64,000 bases of DNA, from assembly GCA_023053685.1 (NCBI GenBank), contig JALIGW010000003.1:144628665-144692664 (forward strand). Direction: 5' to 3'. This stretch comes from Diadophis punctatus similis. Its lineage: Eukaryota > Chordata > Lepidosauria > Squamata > Dipsadidae. Positions 35,290 to 47,774 of this stretch are shown in pieces; within the stretch, counting starts at the first letter, position 1, and the number at the start of each line of letters is the position of its first letter. A program made the position numbers and the translations under genes. The notes below the pieces were generated by a model. That model was not told the origin of the DNA. It searched no databases and saw nothing but the letters and a program-made list of their open reading frames with translations.

Positions 35290-36126
35290 GATACAAGGGG
35301 TCCTTGGTGCTCTCTGAACTTGCTAATTTTCTTGCAGATGTTTCATTACCCAAACTAGGTAACATCATCAGTGCTAGTAATGAGTGCTGTTTGCTGTCAG
35401 TTTATATTCTAGTGCAGGGGTGTCAAACTTCTGGCCCGCGGGCCGGATGCATCACGTTGAGGTCACGCCCACCCCAGGGGGGAAACGTTGCAATAGGTCA
35501 CATGACGGCAACGTGATGCCACAAGTTTGACACCCATGTTCTAGTGGCTTGCCTGTCAATGTTGGTGGAGGTGGTCTTAGAGATTCTTTGGTTGATCTGT
35601 TTGCTGTTGACTTCTTAGTTTTCTTGATTGGGTTATTGTTTGCTTGCTTGATGGTCTGACGTTAACCTTGGAGTTAATCTATGCTGATCTGGGTGCTGAT
35701 TGCTGGTTGAGAAGTGCTTGGGTCATTTTGTTCCTTTTTGGCTAGGCGATCGTCTCTTTTGCATAGATGTTGTTAATGTCTATGTGCCTATTGATGGCTG
35801 ATTTGTCAGAATGCCAGGCTTCTAGATATTCCCTGGTCTAGGATGGTCACATTTTCGCAACTGAAACTATGATTAAATCTGTCTGTAAGTTGTGAAATTA
35901 AAGAAATTTCATCATGTCTTCTGACTGCTAGTTGGTGTTCGTGGATGCATTCTGCCAGGCTTCTGCCTGTTTGTCTTACATAGTGGTTTTTGCAGTCCTT
36001 ACATTGTATGTTGTAGATGACTCCTGTTTTTTCTCCTGGAGTTGTTGAGTCTTTTGGTCTGCTTAGGATGCTTTGAAGGGCATCCTTTGGCTTGAAAGAT
36101 ACATAAGGATGGTGTGAAAGATACAT
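35290..36126 (-). pseudogene. Penelope-like retroelement fragment with GIY-YIG endonuclease
   Basis: The minus-strand frame at 36126-35806 contains GVIYNIQCKDCKNHYVRQTGRSLAECIHEH, the pattern of the GIY-YIG nuclease that ends Penelope-like proteins (GVxYxIxCxxC...Y(V/I)GQTGRxLxxRxxEH). Two key positions look damaged: the Gly of YVGQ is Arg, and the Arg of RxxEH is Cys. Downstream text to about 35290 ('TACCTAGTTTGGGTAATG' complement) looks like the 3' end. A 124-bp hAT MITE has inserted inside it. No reverse transcriptase part remains. Confidence 0.75.
35415..35538. mobile_element. hAT MITE (CAGGGGTGTCAAACT family), exact 8-bp TSD, nested
   Basis: Termini are 'CAGGGGTGTCAAACTT' and 'AAGTTTGACACCCATG', flanked by identical octamers 'ttctagtg' at 35407-35414 and 35539-35546. 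It interrupts the Penelope-like fragment, so it is younger than that copy. Confidence 0.93.
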
Positions 36127-36200
36127 AAAGATAGTTTATGTATCTTTGAAGGATACATAAGGACAATTGGCTAATTGGCTTTGAAAGATACATAAGTATG
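36080..36200. repeat. Short tandem/inverted repeats of a GATACATAA motif
   Basis: The phrase 'TTGAAAGATACATAA' or close variants occurs about four times, and 'AGATACATAAAGATAG' pairs with 'TATGTATCTTT'. This looks like local duplication at the upstream edge of the Penelope-like fragment. Confidence 0.7.
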
Positions 36201-36433
36201 AGCTGAAACTTGGCAATGTAGAACAGCCTTTTAAGTATTTGAATTATCTGAAACAAAGGTTGGGTATGGGCATTCTGAAAAAATATGCTCTCTCTAAAAC
36301 TGATTTTGGTTTTGTTCATCCTTCTGTGCTCCAGACTATTTTGCCTGCTCACAAATGATGGGTACAGTCTCCCCCCACCAAAGAAAACACAAAATAACGA
36401 ACTTATCCCACTCCACTCCTTGCTGTTTACCAT

Positions 36434-37590
36434 TCTACTTTAACTTTCTGTGGACATAATTCAGCTCTTCTTTTTATTTTTAATGAAGTGCAGGACTCAG
36501 AAACATCCTGCTAAATAAAGGGTACGTTTCATGCTTCCCTGTGTGGTATTTTCTCATTTATTTATTTTTGAATTGAAATATAATTGCAGGAATATTCTGT
36601 ATAGTTGCTGCAGATTTCTTTTTGTCTATGCTGCTTTCAGAGTTACAGCTATAATTCCTCTTGTCAGAAAAGAAGACAGACAGTACTCCTGTAATGTTAA
36701 CCTGACCATCCAGTACTGATATTAAGATTTCCCCTTATTATAAAGAACCATTCCTTGTGTTGCAGGAAGAATAATTCTTCTGAGTATCCTTTTTTTTCTC
36801 TCCCAAGAGGAAACAATAATGAAATGAACTCAATGAACTCAATAGATCAATATCAATTAACAAAGAAATAATGTTCAGTTCTGAGACAAGAATATATAGC
36901 ATGACCAGCAATAGCAAAGATTATCAGGTAAGTTAATTTGCATGCTATTGTAAGCATCCTGCACCGGTTTTTTGTATAGCAATCTACCTAAAAAGAAAAC
37001 ACAAGCTATAGAAAATACACATTGCTAACAATAATGCAATATAATCCATGCAACCTACCTTCCCATGGCAAATAATGTAATTACTAAGTAGGAGACAGAT
37101 CTTTTTTCATGTCCCAAATAGTTCTCAGTTTATGAACAGGTGCTAGCTAATTCTTCTCACTCCCATTTCTCCTTTAAACTAGCTTCAGCCAAGGACAACA
37201 AAAACAGAATCAATGCTGTTGGCAAATGCAAGTTCCAGATTGTTATGGTTTATTTGAAATAAGTCCAGGATAAAACTTTCAAATATGGGGTGTTTGGTTC
37301 TCATTTCAGGACACCTAGATATCTTCTTTCCAAGCTCAGAACTTTTCAAGCTTTGGGATATTTTGCATGCGACTGAAAAAAAAAAAGTTTGGGTGGAACT
37401 CATCCTCATCTTTCTTTAACCACAGTACAAACATGTCCCAATTTTTATATACATGTCTTTATGGATTCATCTTCATCCCTAGTCCATAACCGACTCAAGT
37501 TACAATAGTTTTTAACTCTTCTAATTTTAGAAAAGGGTGTTCTTTCTTCTCCTGACCCTTCTTGTCTTGGACACAATCTAGGATACAATC
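36434..37590. other. Unannotated AT-rich DNA
   Basis: Nothing recognised on either strand. Confidence 0.45.
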
Positions 37591-37596
37591 ATTGGC

Positions 37597-37838
37597 AATG
37601 TAGCAATAGCACTTAGACTTATATACCGCTTCATAGTGCTTTACAGCCCTCTCTAAGCGGTTTACAGAGTTCAGCATATTGCCCCCAACAATCTGGGTCC
37701 TCATTTTACCCACCTCAGAAGGATGGAAGGCTGAGTCAACCTTGAGCCTGGTGAGATTTGAACAGCTGAACTGCTGAACTAGCAGTCAACTGGAGTAGCC
37801 TACAGTAGTTGCATTTAACTACTGCGCCACCTCGGCTC
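37597..37838 (-). mobile_element. tRNA-derived SINE with LINE-like tail
   Basis: Read on the minus strand, it starts 'GAGCCGAGGTGGCGCAG' (pol III A-box-like, 37821-37838) and has 'GTTCAAATCTCACC' (B-box-like, near 37750-37763). It ends in a body including 'AGCGGTATATAAGTCTAAG' and 'GCTATTGCTA'. I recall this sequence as a common snake SINE. The tail resembles an L2-type 3' end. It belongs to a different family from the SINEs at 32.5 kb. Confidence 0.75.
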
Positions 37839-38077
37839 CTGTGATAGTCAGGACATAGACATAGTCAGAAGTTGGGATCTGTCCAGTTTTATTGGCCATT
37901 CTAATTTGCTATGGGAATACCTCTTCCTGTCTCTGGGGGATGGGAGTATAATGTATAATGAGCAACTCTCCCCCCTCCCCAATCTTCTATTTCAGTACCA
38001 GGTCTTGACAGACGGATACATGCATGCATCTAGCCATTGATCAACATTTGTCTCCTCTCTGAGCTTCAACCTCACCC

Positions 38078-38494
38078 TGTCAGGCCGAAGCCATTTTAGT
38101 TGGGGTCTTTGGCCTGCCACACTTTATAGTCTTTCAATGTGCATTCTTTACTGTGGGGATCTGGGAGGGGGAATTGCATGAGGGCTGTATGTATGTAGCC
38201 ATAACAAATTCTTTCTAGATAGTCAAGGTCGTCCTTTGTCTTCGCACTCCTGCACCTGCACGGAAGGAGATGGGTGGATGCTACCAAGTTGGCAGTTGAA
38301 GATTGGTCAATGTGATGGACTTGGGGGTGTGGGGACAAGGGCTTGAACTTTCAACTGGGTGGAGAAACCCCGGGGACTTCAGATTCAGGTTTCTCCCAGA
38401 TGTGCCAACATGGCTCTGCTAATAAATTGGAACTTTGAGGAATACTTGGCCTCGGACTCTGATTTAGTTTTGGATGCTATTTGGAACCCTGACA
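38078..38494 (+). mobile_element. Solo LTR with 5-bp TSD
   Basis: The 417-bp segment begins 'TGTCAGG' and ends 'CCTGACA', perfect 7-bp inverted ends of the TG...CA type. It is flanked by identical 'caccc' at 38073-38077 and 38495-38499. AATAAA near 38422 places the R region in the plus orientation. No internal retroviral genes are present, so it is the product of LTR-LTR recombination or an isolated end. Gypsy-type or endogenous retroviral origin cannot be told apart here. Confidence 0.8.
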
Positions 38495-38499
38495 CACCC

Positions 38500-41174
38500 C
38501 ACATTAGGGAGAGTGATTGGTTGCTGTCCTTTGTATCAGCAGGAAATGCTCTGTGGGAAAGGAAACTAAGCCAAAGGAACTGATGAGTCACTTTTCTTAA
38601 TTAATCCCACGTTAAAACTGTAAGAACAGTACATTCACAAGCTTGGACACTGAGACAAAATAGGGCTTGGCAGTCTGGATGGCAATATTTTGGCCATTAT
38701 ATATTTCTGCTGGCTGAAGGATGGGTAGCTTGCACATTACGATGAGTCTGTGCTCTACATAGGAAAATTTGAGTATAAAAATAGGAATAAATACACATCG
38801 AAAAGTATATGTTTGGTAAAACTGTGTATGAAAATGTTTGCACGATTTTGTATAACAAGCCTTTCCAGACTAATGTGGAAATTACAGATATGGGCTAGAT
38901 AGAGACTTATTCTTCTACCTCAGGGGCAAATGTGTCCTTCAGTTTGTCAAATCACTTCCCTTAAATTATTTTACTTAAGGGAAGAAAATAGTCCAACTGA
39001 TCACATAAAAACTGGAATGTACACTCTGTATCTTTATTCAGTAATTACATGTGCATAAGGATATACATGCAGAGACGTAGCTTTGTTCATGTTAGACAGA
39101 AGAAGATAAGTTATTGTGGAATCTTTACACAAAGGAAGGAGAAACTGGCTTGCTCTGGGCATCTAAAAAAACTCTTCTATCAGCTGAAGCACATGATAAT
39201 TGACATGTCTCAGGCAGGACTGCCTGACCACATGGATTTCAAACAATTACTTTCCTCAGCTGTTAGATTTTCAGATGTGATCTATAGAGCGATGCTGACA
39301 GTAGATTTTCTGCCAGCAATAAAGGTGGCCTGATTCAGAGAATAATTATTGTATGCAAATGAATGTGATTTTCCTCTGCCCTTTTATGGATGATTCTGCT
39401 CTGCCATTCATCAGGGCCACAAATTTCACTTGGTAGGAGATGGAATTAAAGAGACAGGCGCCTCTGGACCTTTGTCTCTGAGTTACTAAATCCATCCATA
39501 ACTATCTTCATAAATAGATGTGCACATGGTACGAAGTGAGGACAAATATCCATTAAAAAAAAATCCAGGCATTATGCTTCAAAATTGGTTCAGGATATAC
39601 CAGAAGATTGCCTTAAAGTCCACAAGTCCAATAGCCATCCCTTTCTCACACACATACCTCCAAATTGTGAAATAGACTGCCTAGTTTTGCCTGTCTGTTT
39701 TAAAGGAGAAAACACAAAGAGTGATTTTGTCTCTGAACATGATTCTGTTCTGATCTTCATGCGGAATTGTGAATAATAAGTGAAAAGAACAGGTAAACAT
39801 AAGTAAGTGCCTTCCTTTTCAAAATTGGCCCCAGAATGCGATGGCAAGTTCACATGAGAAGTGTAGTACAACATGTATCTTTGTTAACTACCAGTTTCTG
39901 CATAGTTCCCACCTTTACAGTGCACATCCTCCTCCAAGAATGGAAGAAAGAGTGATTGAGTATAAATGGAACAGGTCCACCTGTCAGTGGGCTGTCTTGT
40001 TACTCATATTGTAACAGTATCCTGATATCATAGTAGATCTAAACTGCCTTTTTTCCCTCAGTGCCATTATAAATCAGAAAGAAGCTGTTTTTTGTCTGAT
40101 GTGTATCTTGCCTATGTGTGTATACTGTATGTATAAGTGTACATCCACAATGCAGGAAGCACCACTAGAGGCCATCATATACTTATCTAAATAAATGCTA
40201 AATTAATGCATTTCCTTCATGGAGAATGCAACCTCTAGCATTGTCATAACAGTATTATTGCACTTGAACAAATGGTTCCCTCTGGTTTGCTGTTGCACGA
40301 AATATTTTTTTTTAACCAGGAAAACCTTACAATAACCATTACAAACCACAGAAATAAATACTCATCAGCCCGCACTTTTAATAGGGATTGTTTAAAAAAT
40401 GCATTTACTACTTAGGACGAGATTACATAAAAGACTCTATTGTGACCTAGATAGCTTAGATGACATCCATAAGTCAAGTCAATTGTATTAGAGTAGAAAT
40501 TTCAATTCACCTTCTTGAATTGGACATGCCATGTCATAGCTAGTTCCTAGTGAATGGTGGTATGTGTACTTTTAAACACTCCATTTTGCCCGAACTACTA
40601 GAAATGTGGAATATTTTTTCAAGTATCAGTGGTCATTTTATGTCTGTATTTTTTTAAAAAAATCTGGCTATGCCAATACGGTAAATTTACTAGGGGAAAT
40701 ACTGTGTTATCAGGCTCACTGATAGCATAGCTGCTGACAGCTTTTAGTTTTCTAAATCTGCCCAGTTGGGTTTTAAGACCTACATACTGTAGTCTCAAAA
40801 ATGAGGAGAAATGTTGGTAATCGTGACATACTGTCTGTGATCAGAGTTAGTGTTTTCAAAGTGGTTAGCGAGACTGCTTAGATTGGGCTGTAGGAATAAA
40901 CAACAAACTCTAAATTCTGCTGAAGAGTTTATCTAGCATGGTAACAAAACATTTGGAAACCAACCCATAAGGTCAGAGACTGAATCTCCGCCTTCATCCT
41001 CCACCCAAGCTACAGATATTTGCCACTATCACAAATAAACAAGAGGTGATCTTGGCCAACGTGCTGCTCATCTGAATATGTTCCTGGGTTCCTAGATCTG
41101 ATCACCAGGCTGGAAGTTTGTCCTTCTTCACTTCTTGGTGTTGGGGATCTTCAGTCTCCATATGGTAGTGCTGG
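38500..41174. other. Unannotated DNA with a conserved-element-like part
   Basis: No repeat family or gene was recognised. The part at 39170-39480 has even composition, no repeats, and motifs such as ATGCAAAT (octamer) and CAGCTG, which is the texture of vertebrate non-coding regulatory DNA. That is an impression, not a result. Confidence 0.35.
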
Positions 41175-41182
41175 GTCTAGCA

Positions 41183-41518
41183 CAGTGGTTCCCAACCTTT
41201 TTGTGATCGAGTACCACTTGGGGGTCCCGTACAGTCGCCGCGTACCACCTGGTTCCAGAGAAACTAAATTCGATCAGATATCACTTTATTTCCATAGAGT
41301 TCAGAACAGTCACCGCGCATCCAGCAAGTGGATTCTCGGGCCGCTGGGACCAGGTGGGTGGCATGTGGCAACAGTTGCAAATCGTTGCCAGATTATCTTG
41401 TGTTAGGCAGTAAACATTTTTGTGAAGTAAAAAATAACTAACTAAAAATCGTTCATGACCCCGAAAGTGTTCGCGTACCACCTGGAAGGCCCTCGCGTAC
41501 CACTAGTGGGAACCACTG
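41183..41518. mobile_element. hAT nonautonomous element (CAGTGGTTCCC family) with 8-bp TSD
   Basis: Termini are 'CAGTGGTTCCCAACC' and 'GTGGGAACCACTG'. The flanks 'gtctagca' (41175-41182) and 'atctagca' (41519-41526) differ at one base. 'GTACCACTTGG' near the left end pairs with 'CGCGTACCAC..' phrases elsewhere in the 336-bp body. No coding capacity. Confidence 0.9.
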
Positions 41519-41526
41519 ATCTAGCA

Positions 41527-42138
41527 GAATCCAGGAATTCATGCCTCCATGGTAACTATGGGCTTTCTCGGATAATCTCAGGCTCAACACATGCAAGTTG
41601 TCATGTATTAGGTCTTTCTTTCATTTTGAAACAGATGTTATATGATCTTGGTATGGAAATTATCACAATCAAATTATTTCCTGGTCCAGTTATGATTGAC
41701 AGCCATGCAGTTTTCATTGTGATTAACAAATGAACCTGGATGAATAATTCTAATATTTGACACAATGTCTTTGAGCAACAACTTAGCAAACTGATTTCCA
41801 AGTTCTGATGCCATCATGCAATGGGTTGCTAAACAGCTTGTACAACCTTCACTGGTTTTACATTCAGCCAAGGTCAAATGAATCAGTGGGAAAACCCCAT
41901 AACATTCCATGATGCTAGAATGGAATTTCAACTACATTTAAAAAAATAATCATGGGGAAGTTATTCTTTAAAGAATGGGTTTAACCTGCTCTAATACAAG
42001 CTAAAATTATTGGACAGAAAAGACTGAGTACACTCATACTTTTAATGGGCAATTGGAGAATGTTGTGAAATTAAATCTGTACCCTAAGCACTGCTTACTG
42101 TTGTGAAGATGAGTCTTTATGGAACAGGCATTAAAAAT
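41527..42138. other. Unannotated DNA
   Basis: Nothing recognised. Confidence 0.4.
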
Positions 42139-42210
42139 GATGGCATTATCATTCAACCAGCTTTCACACTAACACGTCTCTCCCTGTCTCTCTCTCTCTC
42201 TCTCTTTCTC
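42139..42210. repeat. Dispersed 44-bp sequence followed by (CT)n
   Basis: 42139-42182 ('GATGGCATTATCATTC' ... 'AACACGTCTCTC') is identical to 21045-21088. Both copies run into a CT tract, so this is part of an unnamed repeat with a microsatellite end. Confidence 0.85.
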
Positions 42211-43480
42211 TTTTGTAAGCAAAATTGTATGCCAGCTGGAAGCATTCTTTTCTAACCTCATTGTATCAGTACTTTCAATATATGGAAGACTGACCATATA
42301 TTTGAAGAATATATATATATACACTAATATTGGAAATATTGTCTTCTCTGCACTGGAGTGCATCCTTCAGTTTGAGATAGCATCTGTCAAATGAGTTTTT
42401 CTATCAGTATAACACTGTTTCAACACTTAATACAAAGCAGAGCAAAGGTGTTCACAGAAGGCAAGGGATGCACATTCATTAAAAGACAGCAGCATTGGGT
42501 TCATTTTTATGCCCAGAAGTTCTGTCAGTGGTAGCACTTTCTTCCTTCTTGAGTACTTTGTCACCCATCTCACATTTGGCTTTGGCAATATTTATATGAG
42601 CCAAGCTGGTGACAATTACAGGACCACTGCCTTGGCAATTTGAATTAAAGTAGATATCAGAAATCAGAGATTCTTCCGATTTTGACAGGCTTCAATTTAC
42701 AGTTTCTCACCACTGGCCATGATGAGAAGGTCTGATGAAGGTAGGTAACCAACAACATCTGGGGGAGGAATGTTTTTTCCATCTCAGTATCAAAGTAACA
42801 TCCACGTTATACAGTATAGTCTTCTGTTTCAAGAGCACAACCGCGGAATAAATTAAAAGTGCTGAAGTGTTTCTTCTTTTTCCATCCTTGATACTTGCCA
42901 ACTCATTAGCAGTGGCAATTCTCATGAGCTAAGCTTTCTCTTGCATGTCATCGAAAGATGGCGTGTTCTTCTTCCTCTTCTTTTTAGTAGCTGCAAATTG
43001 CTATTACCTCTGCAAAAATATTGTCCTCGGCTTTTGAAATTTGGTTAGAATTCTTTCTTGCCAACAACCTCTCTCAAATTCAGGACAAGAGTACAGATGG
43101 GGATACTCCCCCTCTCTATGCAAAAGAAATTCACCTCTCCTGCTTCAAGGAAATATCTACATTTCTGCAACAGCAGGAACTGCAATTTCATTTTAACATC
43201 CCCAACTAATTTTATGTAGATAGCTTCTGAGAATACAATATTTTAGAATCCTCTGGCATTACAGTTAAAAAGGTGAGACTGTAAGGGTAACAGTTATATA
43301 AGCAACCATTCACATCTTAGTGCTAAATTAGAACTTTGTGGTACAGAGAATGTCTTCTGTTTTTCCACTGTTCAGGCTGTGGTCTTTCATAGCAAAAGAA
43401 TTCATTGTTGTTTAATTCACTTTATAAGTGAAAGGAATTAAGTGGATGAGCTTGGTTGTCTAGTATTGGAAAAGAAAAGA
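42211..43480. other. Unannotated DNA
   Basis: No gene or repeat family was recognised. Confidence 0.4.
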
Positions 43481-43483
43481 ATT

Positions 43484-43645
43484 GCAGAGTTCAGAAGTTG
43501 TGGGTGCACCATCACTGGAGGTTTTTAAGAAGAGATTGGACAACCATTTGTCTGGAATAGTAAAGAGTGTCCTGTTTGGTCAAGGAGTTGGACTAGAAGA
43601 CCTCCAAGGTCCCTTCCAACTCTGTTATTCTATATTCTATAAATG
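43484..43645 (+). mobile_element. CR1 LINE 3' end with ORF2 C-terminal codons
   Basis: The frame reads EVVGAPSLEVFKKRLDNHLSG, the extreme C-terminus of CR1 ORF2, followed by the 3' untranslated 'GACCTCCAAGGTCCCTTCC' and 'AACTCTGTTATTCTATATTC'. The tail is the classic ATTCTAT-type CR1 repeat, not the TTG array seen at 51.2 kb. Confidence 0.85.
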
Positions 43646-43797
43646 TTGCAGGAGATATTTCTCATATCTAGTAAAAGTATGAAGGAAAATATATAGGAAG
43701 CAATTGCTGCCACCCTATATTACCATTTATAGCCAGATCTCTTCTTTCCATTGCTCAGTTGATTCTTTAATTGTAGGGTGAAAGAATAGGAAAGACT

Positions 43798-43919
43798 CAG
43801 GGGTCTCCAACCTTGGCAACTTTAGGACTTGTGGACTTCAACTCCCAGAGTTCGCTGGCTGAGGAACTCTGAGAGTTGAAGTCCACAAGTCTTAAAGTTG
43901 CGAAGGTTGGATACCTCTG
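43798..43919. mobile_element. Palindromic hAT-like MITE (GGTCTCCAACC family)
   Basis: It starts 'CAGGGGTCTCCAACCTTGG' and ends 'CGAAGGTTGGATACCTCTG'. The halves ('GACTTGTGGACTTCAACTCC' and complement) pair across a short loop. No exact target duplication was found. Confidence 0.8.
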
Positions 43920-43929
43920 ATAAGTGATC

Positions 43930-46522
43930 AACTGCAACCTCTTTTTAATGCAGCAATTCAAATTACAAGAGAGCTTGTAACAGAAAGCTGTGCACCTTTT
44001 GCTTGAACACATTCAAGAAGGTCTACCGTCTCATTCCAGGTGACAGCACTATGGGACTGGACATAGGAGGATTTTTATTTCAGCTGGACAATTACACAAT
44101 TGTTCTTCCTAGAGAGAGAAGAGTGTATCTATCACAATGGAGTGGGGGAAACAAGACTGGCTATACTAGTGGGTTATTTTTTTAATAAGCCAAGATGGCT
44201 TGCTAAAAAGCTCATGATAGACAAGGCAATGTTTACTGGGCATTGCAGCATCCCTACCTTTATTTGCTTTTTTCTTTCTTATTTCTTTTCTTAATTGCTT
44301 TTGCAACTGACTTTCCTGATCCTGAGACCCACACTCTTTCTTCTGAGGTAAATGCTTCTGATTCCCAACCTTTCCAGACAAGGGTTGTGCTACCACAAGT
44401 TACCTCAGAGTTTCTTTTATCTGTTACTCATAATTCCCTAAAGTGAACAAAAAAAAATCTCTGAAACACACACAGACACCTTGCAGGAAAGCAGTTAAAA
44501 GAAATGTAGAGTATCTTTTCACTCAAACTGTCATGTAATATCTCCACATAATGTTTCATGGCACATGACAGGAAGGATATGACACGTCTTATCACTCGTC
44601 AAAAAAGACAACTGTGTCAAGCTAACTTTGCAATTGGATGCGGGGGATGGGGATTTTGCATGATTTATAGTTTTTAAAAAATAACCCACATTTTTTTTAA
44701 AAGAAGGCTTGTTATTAAGTATGGAGAAGGCTATATTATATAGCAGACATAATTTAACATTTAGGTCGTATTTTTTAAGAATGCTTTGGTGACCATACCA
44801 TTCTCTCCTCATTCCTTTGAATAGTTTCTCTTTGTTTCTGAAGTCTGTTTTTAAAATCTTGTTCTATAAAGAGAGTGATGAGCTATTTGGAAAATGTAAG
44901 TAAGCTAATGCATTTTCACACACGCACACAAACACACACATACATAATTCAAGCATCAGATAATACTGTAACATGCTGGCATATATCAAGTGAAACAGGG
45001 AGAATGTTTCTCTTTCTCTCTCATCTCCCAAAACTTTTTTATTGTATTTAAGAACCAGTTTTAGGATTCCTCAATTTTTCTTTTTTGAGTTTCGCCAAAG
45101 TCAATGTTGTTACATCTGATACAAACACACATGTGGCGCGGCAAAATCTTTAGCTTTTGATAGAGGCTGCCCCTAAGAAATACTATTCAACAGAGTCTGT
45201 GCCTGTCACCGCTTCCCGTCACATGCCTGGTAATTAAACTCTGACTGATTTATTGACTGACAGCCAACAAATCCCAACCCAGTTTTTCTGATATACATAC
45301 TTCCCCAGGCAAAATTCACTCCAACAACAGCCCAGCTGAAAGAAAAGAGTAAGGTTGAGGGGAAAAAAAGAAAGACAAAGAATGACTGGTGGCAAATCAA
45401 CATACATTTTCAAAAATCTGGTTTTAGCAGATGAAGGAAATAGATTTTAGGATTTTTTTTAATAATAAAAAAAGAGCAGGGAAGAACGTTGTCAGATGAA
45501 CATCTCTTTCAAAGCTAGGTTTTGAAAGAAAGGAGAGAGAAAAATAAGTAGCAAACATTATTACTTCAGCTTTAAGATTCATTTGAAACGGCTCACGTAC
45601 AAAAGATCTCTGAAGAGGAAAACAAGACGTGCTTGCAGCTAATATTATAGCCAAGTTCCAATTTTACCTAAGGGAAAGCAGCTTTATTAAAAGTCATGAC
45701 TGAAATTGCATGACAGGTGCCAATATTCTCCACCCTGACAGATGTGTCAGTTTGCAAATGCCATTTTCTTGTCAGCAGTCCCTAGATGGAGTTGCTCCTA
45801 TCACCATTTGTCTCTCTTCCAGCGAGATCACACATGCCCGTTGCCTGCCTCTGAGCTGCACGGCATTGTTTGATATGTGGAATCCTCACAATGAGACTTA
45901 TTAAAAGACAGTCCATTATTTTTATTTAGAGCATTTCCAAAACAACCAGAGCGGTGTGTCGCGTATAGAGATAATTTTAAAAAAATGTGTGACAGGTCAT
46001 CTTCGGGCCAGCTCAACTCAATTTGAAATGCATAAGGAAATAGAGCTACCCACCCACACTGCAGAGCAGTTCATAATGAGCGTGATTTGAATGACATTTA
46101 ACCCTTCAATAATGGCTTTGAAAGCCGGCAGTACTGTACTGCGGTATAAGAGGCAGAGGTGGTGTTCAGCATGAAAAATGGATTCTGCCCCATTTTTTCT
46201 TAAATCTTTGTTCACCTTGCATTCTCTTACTTTGTTACAGGTGGGGTTGCTCTGTGCAGCAATAAAAGATAAAATACTTCTGATCGGCTGTATTTATGGA
46301 CCCTTTCCCTCCTCCTGTTGGTTTCAAGCACAAAAGACAAATGGTGTCTCTCGATCATTGCTTGTACCAGAAGCAGGTAAAGCTGAACTCTCTCCAGCCA
46401 CAGATGGGAAATTATTACAGATAAAATTATTCTTTTTTATAAGAACAGCAATTGGAAACTTCATTCTCAAAAATGCTTTCAGGGATACTTGCCAAGTGTC
46501 ATCGCATTAGGGCAAAAAACCC
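43930..46522. other. Unannotated DNA; conserved-element-like part near 45.78-46.16 kb
   Basis: No gene or repeat family was recognised. 45865-45886 shares a 22-bp exact match with 50594-50615. Confidence 0.4.
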
Positions 46523-46810
46523 AGCAGGGCCAGGGGTGGGTTCTAAATTTTTTTACTACCGGTTCTGTGGCCGTGGCTTATTTTGTGGGTGTGTCTCGAT
46601 GGTCATGTGACAATGGGCATGGCTTCATGGTCATGTGACTGGGTGGGCACGGCTTCATGGTCATGTGAATGGGTGGGCGTGGCTAGGTGGTCATGATCCT
46701 AGTTCCCGCTACGAGGATTCCTGCATCCAGACCTTTTGCAATTCCCCAAAGGATTAAAGGAAACCAGATTCCATACAGCTCTGAACCGTTAAGGCAAACC
46801 AAATACAAGT

Positions 46811-47098
46811 GGTCCTGGCTTAATGGCCGGTTGCTTAGCAAGTGTTCAAATTTATGACTGACCTCCTCAGAGCTACTTGACCTATTTTTGTGCGCGCACA
46901 CACACACACACACATATTTATGACCAGTTACAACATCCCACACAGTCATGTGAGGTTTCCTATGTTTTTGCCAGTTTCCAACAATTCCTTCTGATTTCCA
47001 TTTGAAAATGCCCATTGGGGAAAATGGACTTGTTTAACAATCACAGGGTTTGCTTAATGATGACAAGGTTCATTTAATGGCCATGGTGTTTGCCTAAC
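46811..47098. mobile_element. Diverged Tigger-like fragment inside the composite element
   Basis: 'GTGGTCCTGGCTTAATGG' and later 'TGTTTAACAATCACAGGG' and 'CATTTAATGGCCATGG' recall the Tigger-like family at 33.46 kb in a diverged form, split by a CA array near 46.9 kb. It is followed by 'CAGGGGTCTGCAACC', the start of another hAT-like piece. Confidence 0.4.
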
Positions 47099-47156
47099 TC
47101 AGGGGTCTGCAACCTTAATCACTCAAAGAGCCATTTTTCTATTTTCTTTTAAACAG

Positions 47157-47353
47157 GTATCTCTCTCTCTTGTTTCTCTTTCCCTTCCCCTCTCCCCTCT
47201 CTCTTTCCCTCCCCCCTCTCTCTCTGTCTGTCTTTTTCCCTTCCCCCTCTCTTCTCTCGCTCTTTCCCTCCCCCCTCTCTCTGTGTCTGTCTCTTTCCCT
47301 TCCACCCCTCTCTTCTCTCTCTCTTTCCCTCCCTCCCTCTCTCTCTCTCTATC
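47157..47353. repeat. (CT)-rich polypyrimidine tract
   Basis: CT, CCCT and TCTCCCTTTCC units repeat irregularly, giving spurious Ser/Pro- and Glu/Arg-rich frames. Confidence 0.9.
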
Positions 47354-47774
47354 CATGGGGGGGGGGAAGCAACCTCTTGACTAGTGCTGGGTGGTGGGAA
47401 TTTGACGTCTCCTGAGGCTGATGAGCCAGGTACTAAAGACCAGATGGGGGCAATCCTGCAGTCTCCCCAAAAATAACAGATTTCTTGTCACTTGCGAGCA
47501 CTTCTGGTGAGGAGAAAGAGAAGTGCAGTGGGAGGCGGCTTGGCAGGTGTCAGACGGGCGGCGAGTGCTTCGTGGCTCCTAAGGGGGGTCAAGCCTCCCC
47601 ACTCACAACATATTCACCTGAGGGCATCACTGGCAGCCGCTTCCTGCATCAGGAGGTCTGTGCTCTTCCCACTGCTGCTTGGCCTGCTCAATGCATGGAG
47701 GGAGGAGGCTGTGGTTTCTTTTGCTGCTCTCATGCAGGTGGTGAGCAGCAGAGCAAGTAAGCCAGTGATCTCAC

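Noticed and set aside
46178..46510. 110-codon frame
   Set aside because: No recognisable protein family and no supporting exon signals.
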